DNA from: Marivivens sp. | GTDB lineage: Bacteria > Pseudomonadota > Alphaproteobacteria > Rhodobacterales > Rhodobacteraceae | DNA length: 64,000 nucleotides | Direction of reading: 5' to 3' | NCBI GenBank assembly: GCA_024642115.1 | Contig: JAHEBU010000008.1 | Span: 124,001 to 188,000 of the forward strand | Part shown: one piece after another, positions 8,099-16,100 of the stretch | Position numbering within the stretch: the stretch's first letter is position 1 | Layout of the letters: every line of letters begins with the position of its first letter | Position numbers and translations under genes: made by a program | Notes under the pieces: model-generated | Told to the model about the DNA's origin: nothing | The model's database searches: none | Seen by the model: the letters and a program-made list of their open reading frames with translations, nothing else

Positions 8099-8147
8099 GG
8101 TGTTGCCGCAACAACCCCCTGGCACCGCTCGGTAATTTCAGACTTTG

Positions 8148-9350
8148 TTAATTCGCGCCTGTCTCATCCGCAGGCTGCGCGGTCCCTGCGGCCTCGGCTG
8201 CGGCCACTGCCGCACGGTACTTCGTGACGTTTTCGTTGTGCTCGGCCAGATTGTCGGAAAACAGGTGGCCGTCCGCAGGCACGGCGGTTTTCGCGACAAA
8301 AAAGATGAACGGCGTGGCTTCCGGATTAAGAGCCGCCTCAATGCTGGCCTGACCGGGGTTGCAGATCGGTCCGGGCGGCAGGGCGTCGATCACATAGGTG
8401 TTGTAGGGGTTGGTCAGCGACCGCAACTCGCTCTGGCGCAGTCCCCGGCCAAGCGGCCCCTGCCCTTTTGTAACGCCATAGATGACCGCAGGGTCGGTCT
8501 GCAATTTAATCCCCTGCTCCAGCCGGTTCACAAATACGCTCGCCACTTTGCCCCGCTCTTCGGGCAGGCTGGTTTCCTTTTCAATGATCGACGCCATCAC
8601 CAACGCCTCTTCCGGCGTCTTGTATGGCAATCCATCGGCCCGCTGCGACCAGGCCTCGGCCAGGTTGGTGGCCTGCGCGGTGGCCATCCGTTCCACCACC
8701 GACGCAACACTGTCGCCGGGTTTGAAACTGTAGCTGTCCGGAGCCAGCGTCCCCTCGTCTGGAATCGTGGCAAGGTCATCGCCCAATAGCGGATTGGAGT
8801 TAAGCGCGGTCACGATCTGCCAGCTTGTGGTGCCCTCTGCGGCCAGCACGCTGAACCGGGTGTCGGCCTCGGCGGCCACAGTCGCGTATTCGGCAGGCTC
8901 CTCGTCCACCCCGGGAACAAATGACACCACCTCGACAAAGCGGGCGGTGGCGGGGTCCAGTTCGCGGACCTGAACGGTATTGCGGCTGACGCCGACCCGG
9001 TAAACGATCTCTGTCCCACAGGTGCTGGCACCGCCGCGCGTGACGATATCAACGATCTGCTCCATCGACGCCCGTTCAGGAACCAAAAAACTCCCGGCCT
9101 TCAACTGGCCCGATTTATCCGAGTAATCCGCGCCCATTCCAAAGATTACGCCAGATGAAACAGCGCCCTGAGCCACAAGATCGTCGCGGACCCCGCGCAT
9201 GTTTTCACCACTGGCGACACGGACACAAATCGCTTGGGCCAGTGGCCCCTCTGCACTGTATTGCTTGGCACCCCAAGCCACCAACCCGCCAATCAGGAAC
9301 AACGCGACGATAAAGAATGTCAGCGCGTTCGACGCAATGTGTCGCCACAT
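8148..9350 (-). CDS. mltG: Endolytic murein transglycosylase MltG
   Basis: 400 residues with one N-terminal membrane anchor (ALTFFIVALFLIGGLVAW) and a YceG domain. The catalytic region is MASIIEKETSLPEERGKVASVFVNRL with the catalytic glutamate in EKET at about residue 253, followed by LQTDPAVIYG. MltG cuts nascent glycan strands in the periplasm and is thought to set their length. Its ATG shares a base with the fabF stop (TGATG), so fabF-mltG form an operon, an arrangement common in alphaproteobacteria. The C-terminus is alanine-rich. Confidence 0.95.
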   Translation of the reverse strand: MWRHIASNALTFFIVALFLIGGLVAWGAKQYSAEGPLAQAICVRVASGENMRGVRDDLVAQGAVSSGVIFGMGADYSDKSGQLKAGSFLVPERASMEQIVDIVTRGGASTCGTEIVYRVGVSRNTVQVRELDPATARFVEVVSFVPGVDEEPAEYATVAAEADTRFSVLAAEGTTSWQIVTALNSNPLLGDDLATIPDEGTLAPDSYSFKPGDSVASVVERMATAQATNLAEAWSQRADGLPYKTPEEALVMASIIEKETSLPEERGKVASVFVNRLEQGIKLQTDPAVIYGVTKGQGPLGRGLRQSELRSLTNPYNTYVIDALPPGPICNPGQASIEAALNPEATPFIFFVAKTAVPADGHLFSDNLAEHNENVTKYRAAVAAAEAAGTAQPADETGAN

Positions 9351-10609
9351 CAGCGCAGCTTTCCGAACAGCACACTCGCGTTGGTGCCGCCAAAGCCGAA
9401 CGAATTGGACAAGGCCACGTCGATCTTGCGCTCAACCTTCTTGTTCGGGGCAAGGTCCACCTTTGTCTCGACGGCGGGGTTATCAAGGTTGATCGTCGGC
9501 GGGGCGACCTGATCGCGGATCGCGAGGATCGAAAAGATCGCCTCGATCGCACCAGCGGCCCCCAACAGGTGGCCCGTCATCGACTTGGTCGATGACATGG
9601 TGACCTTGCCCGCCGCATCGCCCATCATCCGCTCGACCGCGCCCAACTCGATGGTATCTGCCATCGTGCTGGTGCCATGAGCGTTGATATAATCAATATC
9701 GGCAGGGGTCAGGCCCGCGTCGTCCAAGGCCATCCGCATGGACCGTTCCGCCCCGTCGCCGTCCTCGGCAGGGGCAGTGATGTGATAGGCGTCACCCGAC
9801 AGGCCATAGCCGATCACTTCGCAGTAAATCTTGGCCCCGCGGGCCTTGGCATGTTCGTATTCCTCCAGCACGACCATCCCGGCCCCCTCGCCCATGACGA
9901 ACCCGTCGCGATCGGCGTCATAGGGTCGGCTGGCCTTGGTCGGGTCGTCGGCGCGCTTGGTGGACAGGGCCTTGCAGGCGTTGAACCCGGCAATGCCGAT
10001 TTCGCAGATGGTGGCCTCGGCCCCACCCGCGATCATGACGTCGGCAGACCCGTACTTGATCAGGCGGCTGGCATCACCGATGGCATGGGCGCCGGTGGAA
10101 CAGGCAGTCACGACAGCGTGGTTGGGGCCTTTAAAGCCATATCGAATGGCGATCTGACCAGAGATAAGGTTGATCAGCGCACCGGGGACAAAGAACGGGG
10201 ACACACGGCGGGGGCCCTTTTCCTTCATCATGACGGCGGTCTGGGCGATCGAATTCAGACCCCCGATACCCGATCCGGCCAGAACACCGGTGCGGAACCG
10301 ATCCTGGTCAGTCTGGGGAACCCAGCCCGAGTCCTCGACCGCCTGCTGGGCCGCGGCCATGCCAAAGATGATGAAATCATCGACTTTGCGCTGGTCCTTG
10401 GGCTCCATGTACTTGTTTGGGTCGAACGTGCCATTGGTGCCATCGCCGCGAGGGACCTCGCAGGCATATGTGGTGGCGAACTCGGTCGTGTCGAAATAGG
10501 TGATCGGCCCTGCGCCCGACTGACCGGCCAGCAACCGGCTCCAGCTCGCTTCGACCCCGTCCGCCAATGGCGTGACAAGACCCAATCCGGTTACCACCAC
10601 TCGGCGCAT
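9350..10609 (-). CDS. fabF: Beta-ketoacyl-ACP synthase II
   Basis: 419 residues. The Cys-His-His triad is visible in VTACSTGAH (Cys about 168), INAHGTST and MTGHLLGAAGA. It condenses malonyl-ACP with acyl-ACP in fatty acid elongation. It is followed by mltG with a one-base overlap. A promoter-like TTGCCC-18-TATCAG lies 36 bases upstream. The acpP gene is nearby at 12231 on the same strand, but an unrelated membrane-protein gene and the opposite-strand PilZ gene lie in between. Confidence 0.97.
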   Translation of the reverse strand: MRRVVVTGLGLVTPLADGVEASWSRLLAGQSGAGPITYFDTTEFATTYACEVPRGDGTNGTFDPNKYMEPKDQRKVDDFIIFGMAAAQQAVEDSGWVPQTDQDRFRTGVLAGSGIGGLNSIAQTAVMMKEKGPRRVSPFFVPGALINLISGQIAIRYGFKGPNHAVVTACSTGAHAIGDASRLIKYGSADVMIAGGAEATICEIGIAGFNACKALSTKRADDPTKASRPYDADRDGFVMGEGAGMVVLEEYEHAKARGAKIYCEVIGYGLSGDAYHITAPAEDGDGAERSMRMALDDAGLTPADIDYINAHGTSTMADTIELGAVERMMGDAAGKVTMSSTKSMTGHLLGAAGAIEAIFSILAIRDQVAPPTINLDNPAVETKVDLAPNKKVERKIDVALSNSFGFGGTNASVLFGKLR

Positions 10610-10644
10610 GTTCTGCCCTCACCTTGCTCGGTTCTCTTTCGCCC

Positions 10645-10674
10645 CTGATAGCGCAGGGGGCAACAACGGGGCAA
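10645..10674 (-). promoter_or_regulatory. Putative fabF-mltG promoter
   Basis: Minus-strand TTGCCC (10674-10669), 18-base spacer, TATCAG (10650-10645), 36 bases before the fabF ATG. The -35 resembles those proposed for acpP and rpsF in this window. Pattern only; no start site data. Confidence 0.4.
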
Positions 10675-10703
10675 GGGCAGATGACCAGACCGCGTCCCAG
10701 CCG

Positions 10704-11075
10704 TCAGGCACGGCGAATGATCGCCTCGTTGATCGCAGCCCAAGTGGCGGTCAACGATGCGCAAAAGGCGATCCAACCATAGAACCAGAATTTGCCCGCT
10801 ACGGTGTTTTCGGCCAGGGATGCGGCAAAGATCTGCTTTCCGTAATGGGCGGCCAGAACCGACACCACAATGGCCAGCGGCAGGATCAGGCGACGCCTCC
10901 GGCTGCGGCGCAGGGCCAGCCAGAGCACCAGACCGGGACCTGCCCCATACACGGCAACCTTCCCCGCCCAATAGGGATGCGCGCCCCAGGCCTCGGCCCG
11001 GCCCAGCGGCCCGGCCCACAATATGACAAGACACGCCACGATGACGGCACTGACCCAGACCAGGTTGCTGCGCAT
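10704..11075 (-). CDS. Unknown small integral membrane protein
   Basis: 123 residues with about four hydrophobic segments: LVWVSAVIVACLVILWAGP, then KVAVYGAGPGLVLWLAL, LILPLAIVVSVLAAHYG and FWFYGWIAFCASLTATWAAI. A basic RRSRRRR lies between the second and third. ATG 11075 is chosen because GGAGG lies five bases upstream. It precedes fabF by 94 bases on the same strand and may be cotranscribed, although fabF seems to have its own promoter. I recognise no family. Confidence 0.65.
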   Translation of the reverse strand: MRSNLVWVSAVIVACLVILWAGPLGRAEAWGAHPYWAGKVAVYGAGPGLVLWLALRRSRRRRLILPLAIVVSVLAAHYGKQIFAASLAENTVAGKFWFYGWIAFCASLTATWAAINEAIIRRA

Positions 11076-11248
11076 GACGTCCTCCACACCCGTTGTTGCG
11101 ATCAATCCCGCGCGCAGGGCATCAGGTCAATCGGCAACTGCGCAGGTATGGTCATGGACGCGTCATTGTTGCGGGGCAACTTTCAGGGTCTGTTAGGACT
11201 GATGTGTCATTTCCTTTGTGTCGAATGCTGAAAATGGGCCGAATGTGA

Positions 11249-12163
11249 ATGGCTTTCATGCGCCACATCCTGATTCTGATCCTGTTGCTCGGGGCCACAG
11301 ATGCGGTGGCTGCGCCGGATTGCAGCGTGGTCGCCCGGCTTGTCCAGATCCAGGGAACAACCCTGCGTCTGATGCGGACGCAAAACAGGGGTCCGCTCTC
11401 CAGCGACCTTGACCTGGTGCGCTCGGCCACGGCGCAGCTCAACCCCAATATGATCGGCGGCGCTTTGGGCGACACGCTCAGCGGGGCAGATCGGGCGGTG
11501 CTGGAACGGTTCGTCGACCGCATGGCCGTGCTTGGGCAGGCGGTAAGGACCAGCAACCAGGCTGCAATCATCGCGCTTCTCGGGCAGGACGATACCCGGT
11601 GGCTCGTGTCCCGCAGCGGCCCGATCCTGGACCGGATCGACTGCAAATCGACAACGCAGGCGGACACCCGGATCGGCGCGCGCCCCGGCCCGTCCTCGGG
11701 GCTGGTCAAGGTCGGCCCGATCGTCGGGCAAGGCAGCGTCTTGGGCCTTCTGGCCCTGTCGGTGGTGCTATGCGGATCGGCGCTGATCTATCAACTGGTG
11801 AGCCGGCACATGGAACGGCGCACCCAGATGGGGGCGCGACATCCGGTGCACCTGCGCAGCCTCGTGCGACAACACTCAACAGCCGAGGACGAGGCCGTTC
11901 CCGCTACCATGCTCGACATCAGCTGCCGGGGAATCAAACTTCGACTGGATGCACCCACGGCGGCGGTTGGCGACCATATCGAACTGTGGGTTCAGGATCA
12001 GTGGGTCCGTGCTACCATCCGCTGGCACACAGCCTATTGCGTGGGGCTACGGCTCGACCGACCAATCTCGCTTATGCAAGTGGGCCAACTCGTGGCCCTC
12101 AACAAGGCGTCTCAGCGGCCTGCCCTGCCCGTATCCGCCCGCGAAAGCATTCCTGTAAAATGA
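11249..12163 (+). CDS. PilZ-domain membrane protein with signal peptide
   Basis: 304 residues. An N-terminal signal sequence (MRHILILILLLGATDAVAA) leads into a periplasmic part of about 130 residues with two cysteines, then a transmembrane segment (VLGLLALSVVLCGSALIYQLV, about 160-180), and a cytoplasmic C-terminal PilZ domain. The c-di-GMP pattern is present in outline: arginines in MERRTQMGARHPVHLRS, and DISCRGIKL matching (D/N)xSxxG about 40 residues later. It may relay c-di-GMP to an envelope function. It is transcribed opposite to its neighbours and shares a terminator with acpP. The upstream start codon has no strong ribosome site; ATG 11258 is an alternative. Confidence 0.75.
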   Translation: MAFMRHILILILLLGATDAVAAPDCSVVARLVQIQGTTLRLMRTQNRGPLSSDLDLVRSATAQLNPNMIGGALGDTLSGADRAVLERFVDRMAVLGQAVRTSNQAAIIALLGQDDTRWLVSRSGPILDRIDCKSTTQADTRIGARPGPSSGLVKVGPIVGQGSVLGLLALSVVLCGSALIYQLVSRHMERRTQMGARHPVHLRSLVRQHSTAEDEAVPATMLDISCRGIKLRLDAPTAAVGDHIELWVQDQWVRATIRWHTAYCVGLRLDRPISLMQVGQLVALNKASQRPALPVSARESIPVK

Positions 12164-12186
12164 AAACGGCACCCGCTCGGGGTGCC
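12159..12186 (-). terminator. Terminator of acpP, possibly bidirectional
   Basis: GGCACCC-GCTC-GGGGTGCC (12168-12186) forms a stem followed on the minus strand by GTTTTCATTTTA. It lies 45 bases after the acpP stop and just after the PilZ-gene stop on the other strand, so it probably serves both convergent genes. Confidence 0.7.
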
Positions 12187-12230
12187 GCTTCAAATCTCGG
12201 GTGCGCCTGTATCGGGCAGGACCCAGGGGC

Positions 12231-12464
12231 TTATTGGGCTTCGCTGATGAACTTGACCGCATCCCCGAAGGTCTGGATCGTTTCAGCGGCGTCGTCCGGA
12301 ATCTCGATCCCGAACTCTTCCTCGAACGCCATCACCAGCTCGACCGTGTCGAGGCTGTCTGCACCCAGATCGTCGATGAACGAGGCGGATTCGGTAACCT
12401 TGTCCTCTTCCACACCCAGATGCTCTACAACGATCTTGCGCACGCGGTCTGCGACGTCGCTCAT
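12231..12464 (-). CDS. acpP: Acyl carrier protein
   Basis: 77 residues, acidic, with the phosphopantetheine attachment site [10 protein letters not shown] (Ser37). It carries growing acyl chains for FabD, FabG, FabF and others. GAGGA lies 7 bases upstream of ATG 12464. It has its own promoter-like sequence at 12594-12621 although fabD and fabG lie upstream on the same strand; a TetR gene intervenes, unlike the usual fabD-fabG-acpP order. Confidence 0.98.
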   Translation of the reverse strand: MSDVADRVRKIVVEHLGVEEDKVTESASFIDDLGADSLDTVELVMAFEEEFGIEIPDDAAETIQTFGDAVKFISEAQ

Positions 12465-12593
12465 GTCTGTTCCTCACGTCTTTCTGGGTTTGCACCCGTT
12501 CTTTGTCGTTGCCCCAAAAGGGCGGCTCATCCGCCCCGGATCAGGGGCAAAACCGACCAGCGCGCGGACGCGCCCTCCGGCAAATCTGCGAGG

Positions 12594-12621
12594 CCTATAG
12601 CAGAGAATTCCGCCAAGGCAA
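12594..12621 (-). promoter_or_regulatory. Putative acpP promoter
   Basis: Minus-strand TTGCCT (12621-12616), 16-base spacer, TATAGG (12599-12594). The first nine bases TTGCCTTGG and the trailing GG/GCC are shared with the putative rpsF promoter at 15963, which supports both. It lies 130 bases upstream of acpP, downstream of the tetR stop. Confidence 0.5.
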
Positions 12622-12689
12622 ACGCTTTCCCAAGTCCAACCAGGGCAGGTCGCCCGGGGTCTGGATATCAGTTGACCCGCAACTCCCGA

Positions 12690-13319
12690 TCAGCGCAAGC
12701 CCCCACGAACAGGCTGGCCATCGGCGTCCGCATCAGCGGCAGGGTCTGCGTCCGGTCGCCCAAGGGCCATCAGGGGACGGAACGCCGCACGCAACATCTG
12801 TTCGGCCTCGGGCGGGACGGCACGGTCAGGCAGATACAGCCGTATGATCCCCTGCGGGACGGCCAGCACGGACAGGCGCACGGCCTCAGGGGTAAACTCG
12901 GATCGTTCGGTGAACGCCCGCAACGCCGTCTCGAACGCCGCGTCCAGATCGGCCACCCGGTTTGCCAGCGCCTCGGGCATGCCGGGGCGCACCAGCGACG
13001 TGCGCGGCAGGCAATTGAGAATGACGGCAGCGTCGGGATATTCGCGTGCGAACCGGATCTGCCCCACCGCACAGCGCAGGGCATGCGCCACACGCATGCC
13101 GTTCAGCGGCTCGACCAATCCAGGTTGCGCAAGCTCGCGCGCCCAAAGCCAGGTCTCGGCCAGCAGGGCCTCAAGCGATCCGAACCGATGGTAAAGCGAC
13201 CCGACCGACACGCCCGTCCCGCGCGAAATCTCCTGGACGGTCACACTTGGCGCAGCCGCCAGCGACCGGCCGATCCAGGCAAAGACATCGTGGTCCTTGA
13301 ATTGCGCGGTGCGCCCCAT
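12690..13319 (-). CDS. TetR/AcrR family transcriptional regulator
   Basis: 209 residues. The N-terminal helix-turn-helix region (residues about 10-55) holds VTVQEISRGTGVSVGSLYHRFGSLEALLAET, the standard TetR recognition pattern. The C-terminal ligand domain is not informative, and the tail is low complexity (ADPAADADADG). It begins 21 bases after fabG and is probably cotranscribed with fabD-fabG. Its position between fabG and acpP suggests a regulator sensing acyl chains or controlling fatty acid synthesis; that is inference only. Confidence 0.85.
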   Translation of the reverse strand: MGRTAQFKDHDVFAWIGRSLAAAPSVTVQEISRGTGVSVGSLYHRFGSLEALLAETWLWARELAQPGLVEPLNGMRVAHALRCAVGQIRFAREYPDAAVILNCLPRTSLVRPGMPEALANRVADLDAAFETALRAFTERSEFTPEAVRLSVLAVPQGIIRLYLPDRAVPPEAEQMLRAAFRPLMALGRPDADPAADADADGQPVRGGLR

Positions 13320-13340
13320 CTGGTTTCCTCCTCGCTCTGG

Positions 13341-14078
13341 TCAGAGCATCGCCATCCCACCGTTCACATGCAGCGTCGTGCCAGTGACATAGGCGGCCTC
13401 GGGACTGGCCAGATACAAGACTGCGGCGGCGATTTCGGCCACCTCGCCCATGCGCCCGGCCGGCACCTGCGCCAGAATTCCGGCCTTCTGATCGTCGCTC
13501 AGCTTGTCGGTCATCGCAGTGGTAATGAACCCGGGCGCCACGCAATTGACGGTGATGCCCCGGCTTGCGACCTCGTAGGCGATAGATTTGGACATGCCCA
13601 CCATCCCTGCCTTGGAGGCGGCATAGTTCGCCTGGCCCGGATTGCCGGTGGACCCGACGACGGACGAGATATTGATGATCCGGCCCCAGCGGGCCTTCAT
13701 CATGCCACGGACGACACCCTTGCACAGGCGCATGGTGCTGGTCAGGTTCACCTCGATCACGCTGGACCATTCGTCGTCAGACATGCGCATGAACAGGTTA
13801 TCCCGCGTGATCCCTGCGTTGTTGACCAGAATGTCAACCGCGCCCATCAGATCGGCGGCCTGCTTGGGCAGGGCGGTGACGGCCTCGGCATCAGACAGGT
13901 TGCAGGGCAGAACGTGGGCACGCTCGCCCAACTCGGCGGCAAGCGCCTGCAACGGCTCGACCCGCGTGCCGGACAAGGCAACGGTCGCACCCGCGTCATA
14001 CAACGCCTTGGCAATCGCGCCACCAATCCCGCCCGAGGCTCCGGTGACAAGGGCGCATTTCCCAGTCAAATCAAACAT
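13341..14078 (-). CDS. fabG: 3-oxoacyl-ACP reductase
   Basis: 245 residues, short-chain dehydrogenase fold. It shows the cofactor loop TGASGGIG, NNAG, the catalytic serine in NISSVVG and YAASK (Tyr/Lys), with the typical ending YVTGTTLHVNGGMAML. It reduces 3-oxoacyl-ACP with NADPH. It follows fabD by 26 bases and precedes tetR by 21, forming one operon. Confidence 0.97.
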   Translation of the reverse strand: MFDLTGKCALVTGASGGIGGAIAKALYDAGATVALSGTRVEPLQALAAELGERAHVLPCNLSDAEAVTALPKQAADLMGAVDILVNNAGITRDNLFMRMSDDEWSSVIEVNLTSTMRLCKGVVRGMMKARWGRIINISSVVGSTGNPGQANYAASKAGMVGMSKSIAYEVASRGITVNCVAPGFITTAMTDKLSDDQKAGILAQVPAGRMGEVAEIAAAVLYLASPEAAYVTGTTLHVNGGMAML

Positions 14079-14104
14079 CTATATGTCCTTCCTGATCTCA
14101 GGTC

Positions 14105-15034
14105 TTAAGAGACGACAGCGGCCGCAACATCGTCTGCGGTGCCCACGGCACGGGTGGCAACTTCGGGGGCGATCCGACGGATCATGCCCGACAGGGCCTT
14201 GCCTGCGCCCACTTCCCAGATTTCGGTGACGCCTTGCGCGGCCATCCACATCACGCTCTCGCGCCAGCGGACCGACCCGGTGACCTGTTCGACCAACAGT
14301 CGGCGGATCGCTTCGGGGTCCGTGACGGCCTCGGCTGCGACATTGGCGACCAGCGGGACCAGCGGAGCATTGACGGTCACTTCGGCCAGCGCCTGCGCCA
14401 TGACTTCGGCGGCCGGGGCCATCAGGGCGCAATGAAACGGGGCGCTGACGGGCAGCAGAATGGCCCGCTTGGCGCCCTTGGCCTTGGCGATATCCAGCGC
14501 ACGCTCGACGGCGGCCTTGTGGCCCGACACGACCACCTGCGCGGGATCGTTATCGTTGGCGGCCTGACAGACCTCGCCTTGGGCGGCCTCCTCGGCCACA
14601 GCGCGGGCCGTGGCAAAGTCCAGACCCAGCAGCGCCGCCATGGCACCCACGCCGACCGGAACAGCCTCCTGCATCGCCGTGCCACGGATGCGCAACAGGC
14701 GGGCCGCGTCGGCGATCGTCAACGCTCCGGCAGCGGCAAGGGCCGAATATTCGCCCAGCGAATGTCCCGCCACAAAGGCGGCTGACGTGACCTCGACACC
14801 CTCTGCCCCCAGCGCACGCATCGCCGCGAGCGATGTGGCCATCAGGGCAGGCTGCGCGTTGCGGGTCAGGGTCAACGTCTCGATGTCGCCCTCCCAGATC
14901 AGGGATGACAGGGATTCGCCAAGCGCATCGTCAACTTCATCAAACACGGCCTTTGCCGCCGGATAAACGTCGGCCAACGCCTTGCCCATCCCGACCGACT
15001 GCGCGCCCTGCCCCGGAAATACGAATGCCCGCAT
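14105..15034 (-). CDS. fabD: Malonyl-CoA:ACP transacylase
   Basis: 309 residues starting MRAFVFPGQGAQSVGMG. The active-site elbow is AGHSLGEYSALA, and GHKAAVE and PVSAPFHCALM (active histidine) follow. It loads malonyl groups on ACP. ATG 15034 starts the FVFPGQGAQ motif; an upstream in-frame extension to 15121 has no family counterpart. First gene of fabD-fabG-tetR. Confidence 0.97.
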   Translation of the reverse strand: MRAFVFPGQGAQSVGMGKALADVYPAAKAVFDEVDDALGESLSSLIWEGDIETLTLTRNAQPALMATSLAAMRALGAEGVEVTSAAFVAGHSLGEYSALAAAGALTIADAARLLRIRGTAMQEAVPVGVGAMAALLGLDFATARAVAEEAAQGEVCQAANDNDPAQVVVSGHKAAVERALDIAKAKGAKRAILLPVSAPFHCALMAPAAEVMAQALAEVTVNAPLVPLVANVAAEAVTDPEAIRRLLVEQVTGSVRWRESVMWMAAQGVTEIWEVGAGKALSGMIRRIAPEVATRAVGTADDVAAAVVS

Positions 15035-15133
15035 CTGCCCCTCCCACGGGTTTTGGTCTTTGTCCTGCTCTAACGCGTCAGGACGCGCATCACAAGAAAC
15101 CGATGGACCGACGGTGCCCAAGGCGGGAAACAG

Positions 15134-15158
15134 AAAAAGGCGCCCGTTCGGACGCCTT
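15134..15158 (-). terminator. Terminator after the membrane protein gene 15184-15825
   Basis: On the minus strand AAGGCGTCC-GAAC-GGGCGCCTT (15158-15137), one mismatch, runs into TTTTT (15138-15134). It lies 26 bases after the stop of the upstream gene and separates it from fabD. Confidence 0.7.
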
Positions 15159-15183
15159 GTTCAGACAGCATGCTGGCCTTGGA

Positions 15184-15825
15184 TCAGGCAGCGCGCCAGA
15201 TCATCGCGGGCGGCTCGATCTGGGGGCGGCGGAACCGCAGGTCGATCAGCAGATCGCGGCCCAACCGATCCCGCAGCGCCTCGATCCGGTCCAGCGGTCC
15301 AGTCACGACCGGTACTGTCTTGGCGGTATTGCCATAGCGCAGCATCAGCGTGGCCTGCGCATTCGGACCAATTCCGCGTTCGATGAACACGCCGCCAATC
15401 GACCCGAACCCGTAGGATCCCAGCAATGTCGGACGCCCGGCGCGATTGCGGACCACTTCGCGCAACTCGCCCAGCGAAGTGTCCACATGAAACTCGGTTT
15501 TCGACCCCCGGCTGGCGAACCACAGCAGCAGCGCCGACAACCCCGCCAAGGTGACGCTGATACCCAGCCGCATCCCCAACAGACTCACATCCGACAGCGC
15601 AGAGGGCACCACCCAAAGGGCAATTGCGGCGATGGCACAGGCGGTCCCGAACACCCAGCCCATCGTCTGGGCCAGAACCAGCCCAGCCGGGTCGCGCCGG
15701 TCATTCAGGATGACATAGCCCCAATAGACTTCGTCAATTCTCAGCGCCTGCACTTCCTCGTCCCGATTGACTTGGCTGGCGGTCTTGCTTGGTTGGTAGG
15801 ACTTGCTCAGAGGTAATGAGGTCAT
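15184..15825 (-). CDS. Unknown membrane protein with two transmembrane segments
   Basis: 213 residues. The N-terminal cytoplasmic part (about 60 residues) is followed by two hydrophobic segments (VLAQTMGWVFGTACAIAAIALWVV and LLGMRLGISVTLAGLSALLLWF) and a soluble C-terminal domain of about 100 residues with HVDTSLGELREVVRNRAG. ATG 15825 has GGAG 7 bases upstream. Its promoter region carries several TTAA motifs including a perfect TTAA-N7-TTAA, so CtrA control is likely. Monocistronic with its own terminator. Family not recognised. Confidence 0.75.
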   Translation of the reverse strand: MTSLPLSKSYQPSKTASQVNRDEEVQALRIDEVYWGYVILNDRRDPAGLVLAQTMGWVFGTACAIAAIALWVVPSALSDVSLLGMRLGISVTLAGLSALLLWFASRGSKTEFHVDTSLGELREVVRNRAGRPTLLGSYGFGSIGGVFIERGIGPNAQATLMLRYGNTAKTVPVVTGPLDRIEALRDRLGRDLLIDLRFRRPQIEPPAMIWRAA

Positions 15826-15845
15826 TTTCAAACTCCAAACTGCGG

Positions 15846-15925
15846 TTAACTCCACTTAAGCGTGCAAAAGCGCCAAAAAGCGGGCAGACCCGAGCCCAGA
15901 TTAAGGAATTTTAACGTTACCTTAA
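15846..15925. promoter_or_regulatory. Cluster of CtrA-like TTAA motifs
   Basis: TTAA occurs at 15846, 15856, 15901, 15911 and 15922. The pair 15911/15922 has exact N7 spacing (TTAA-CGTTACC-TTAA), the CtrA full-site consensus; the pairs 15846/15856 and 15901/15911 have N6. TTAAGG (15901) and CCTTAA (15920) also form an inverted repeat. They lie 21-100 bases upstream of the minus-strand gene starting at 15825 and 38 bases before the rpsF promoter. Confidence 0.6.
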
Positions 15926-15962
15926 GTAATGGCCGCGTTCTTCCCCGTGGGCGGATCAGCCC

Positions 15963-15990
15963 TTGCCTTGGAGGCGCGGACCTGTATAAG
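15963..15990 (+). promoter_or_regulatory. Putative rpsF-rpsR-rplI promoter
   Basis: TTGCCT (15963-15968), 16-base spacer, TATAAG (15985-15990), about 110 bases before rpsF. The first nine bases TTGCCTTGG are identical to the acpP promoter candidate on the other strand at 12621. Confidence 0.5.
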
Positions 15991-16100
15991 GCCGCATCCT
16001 TCCGCGAAGCAGATGAACCGCGCAGTCTCTCGTGGGTGGGGTGCGGAAGGTGAAACGCCCCTCCCTATGAAATGCGCCGCAGATATGAACTGGAGCTTAC

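Noticed and set aside
12201-14108. Open frame of 635 codons on the plus strand across acpP, tetR and fabG
   Set aside because: It spans three well-supported minus-strand genes and their intergenic regions, which no real gene would do.
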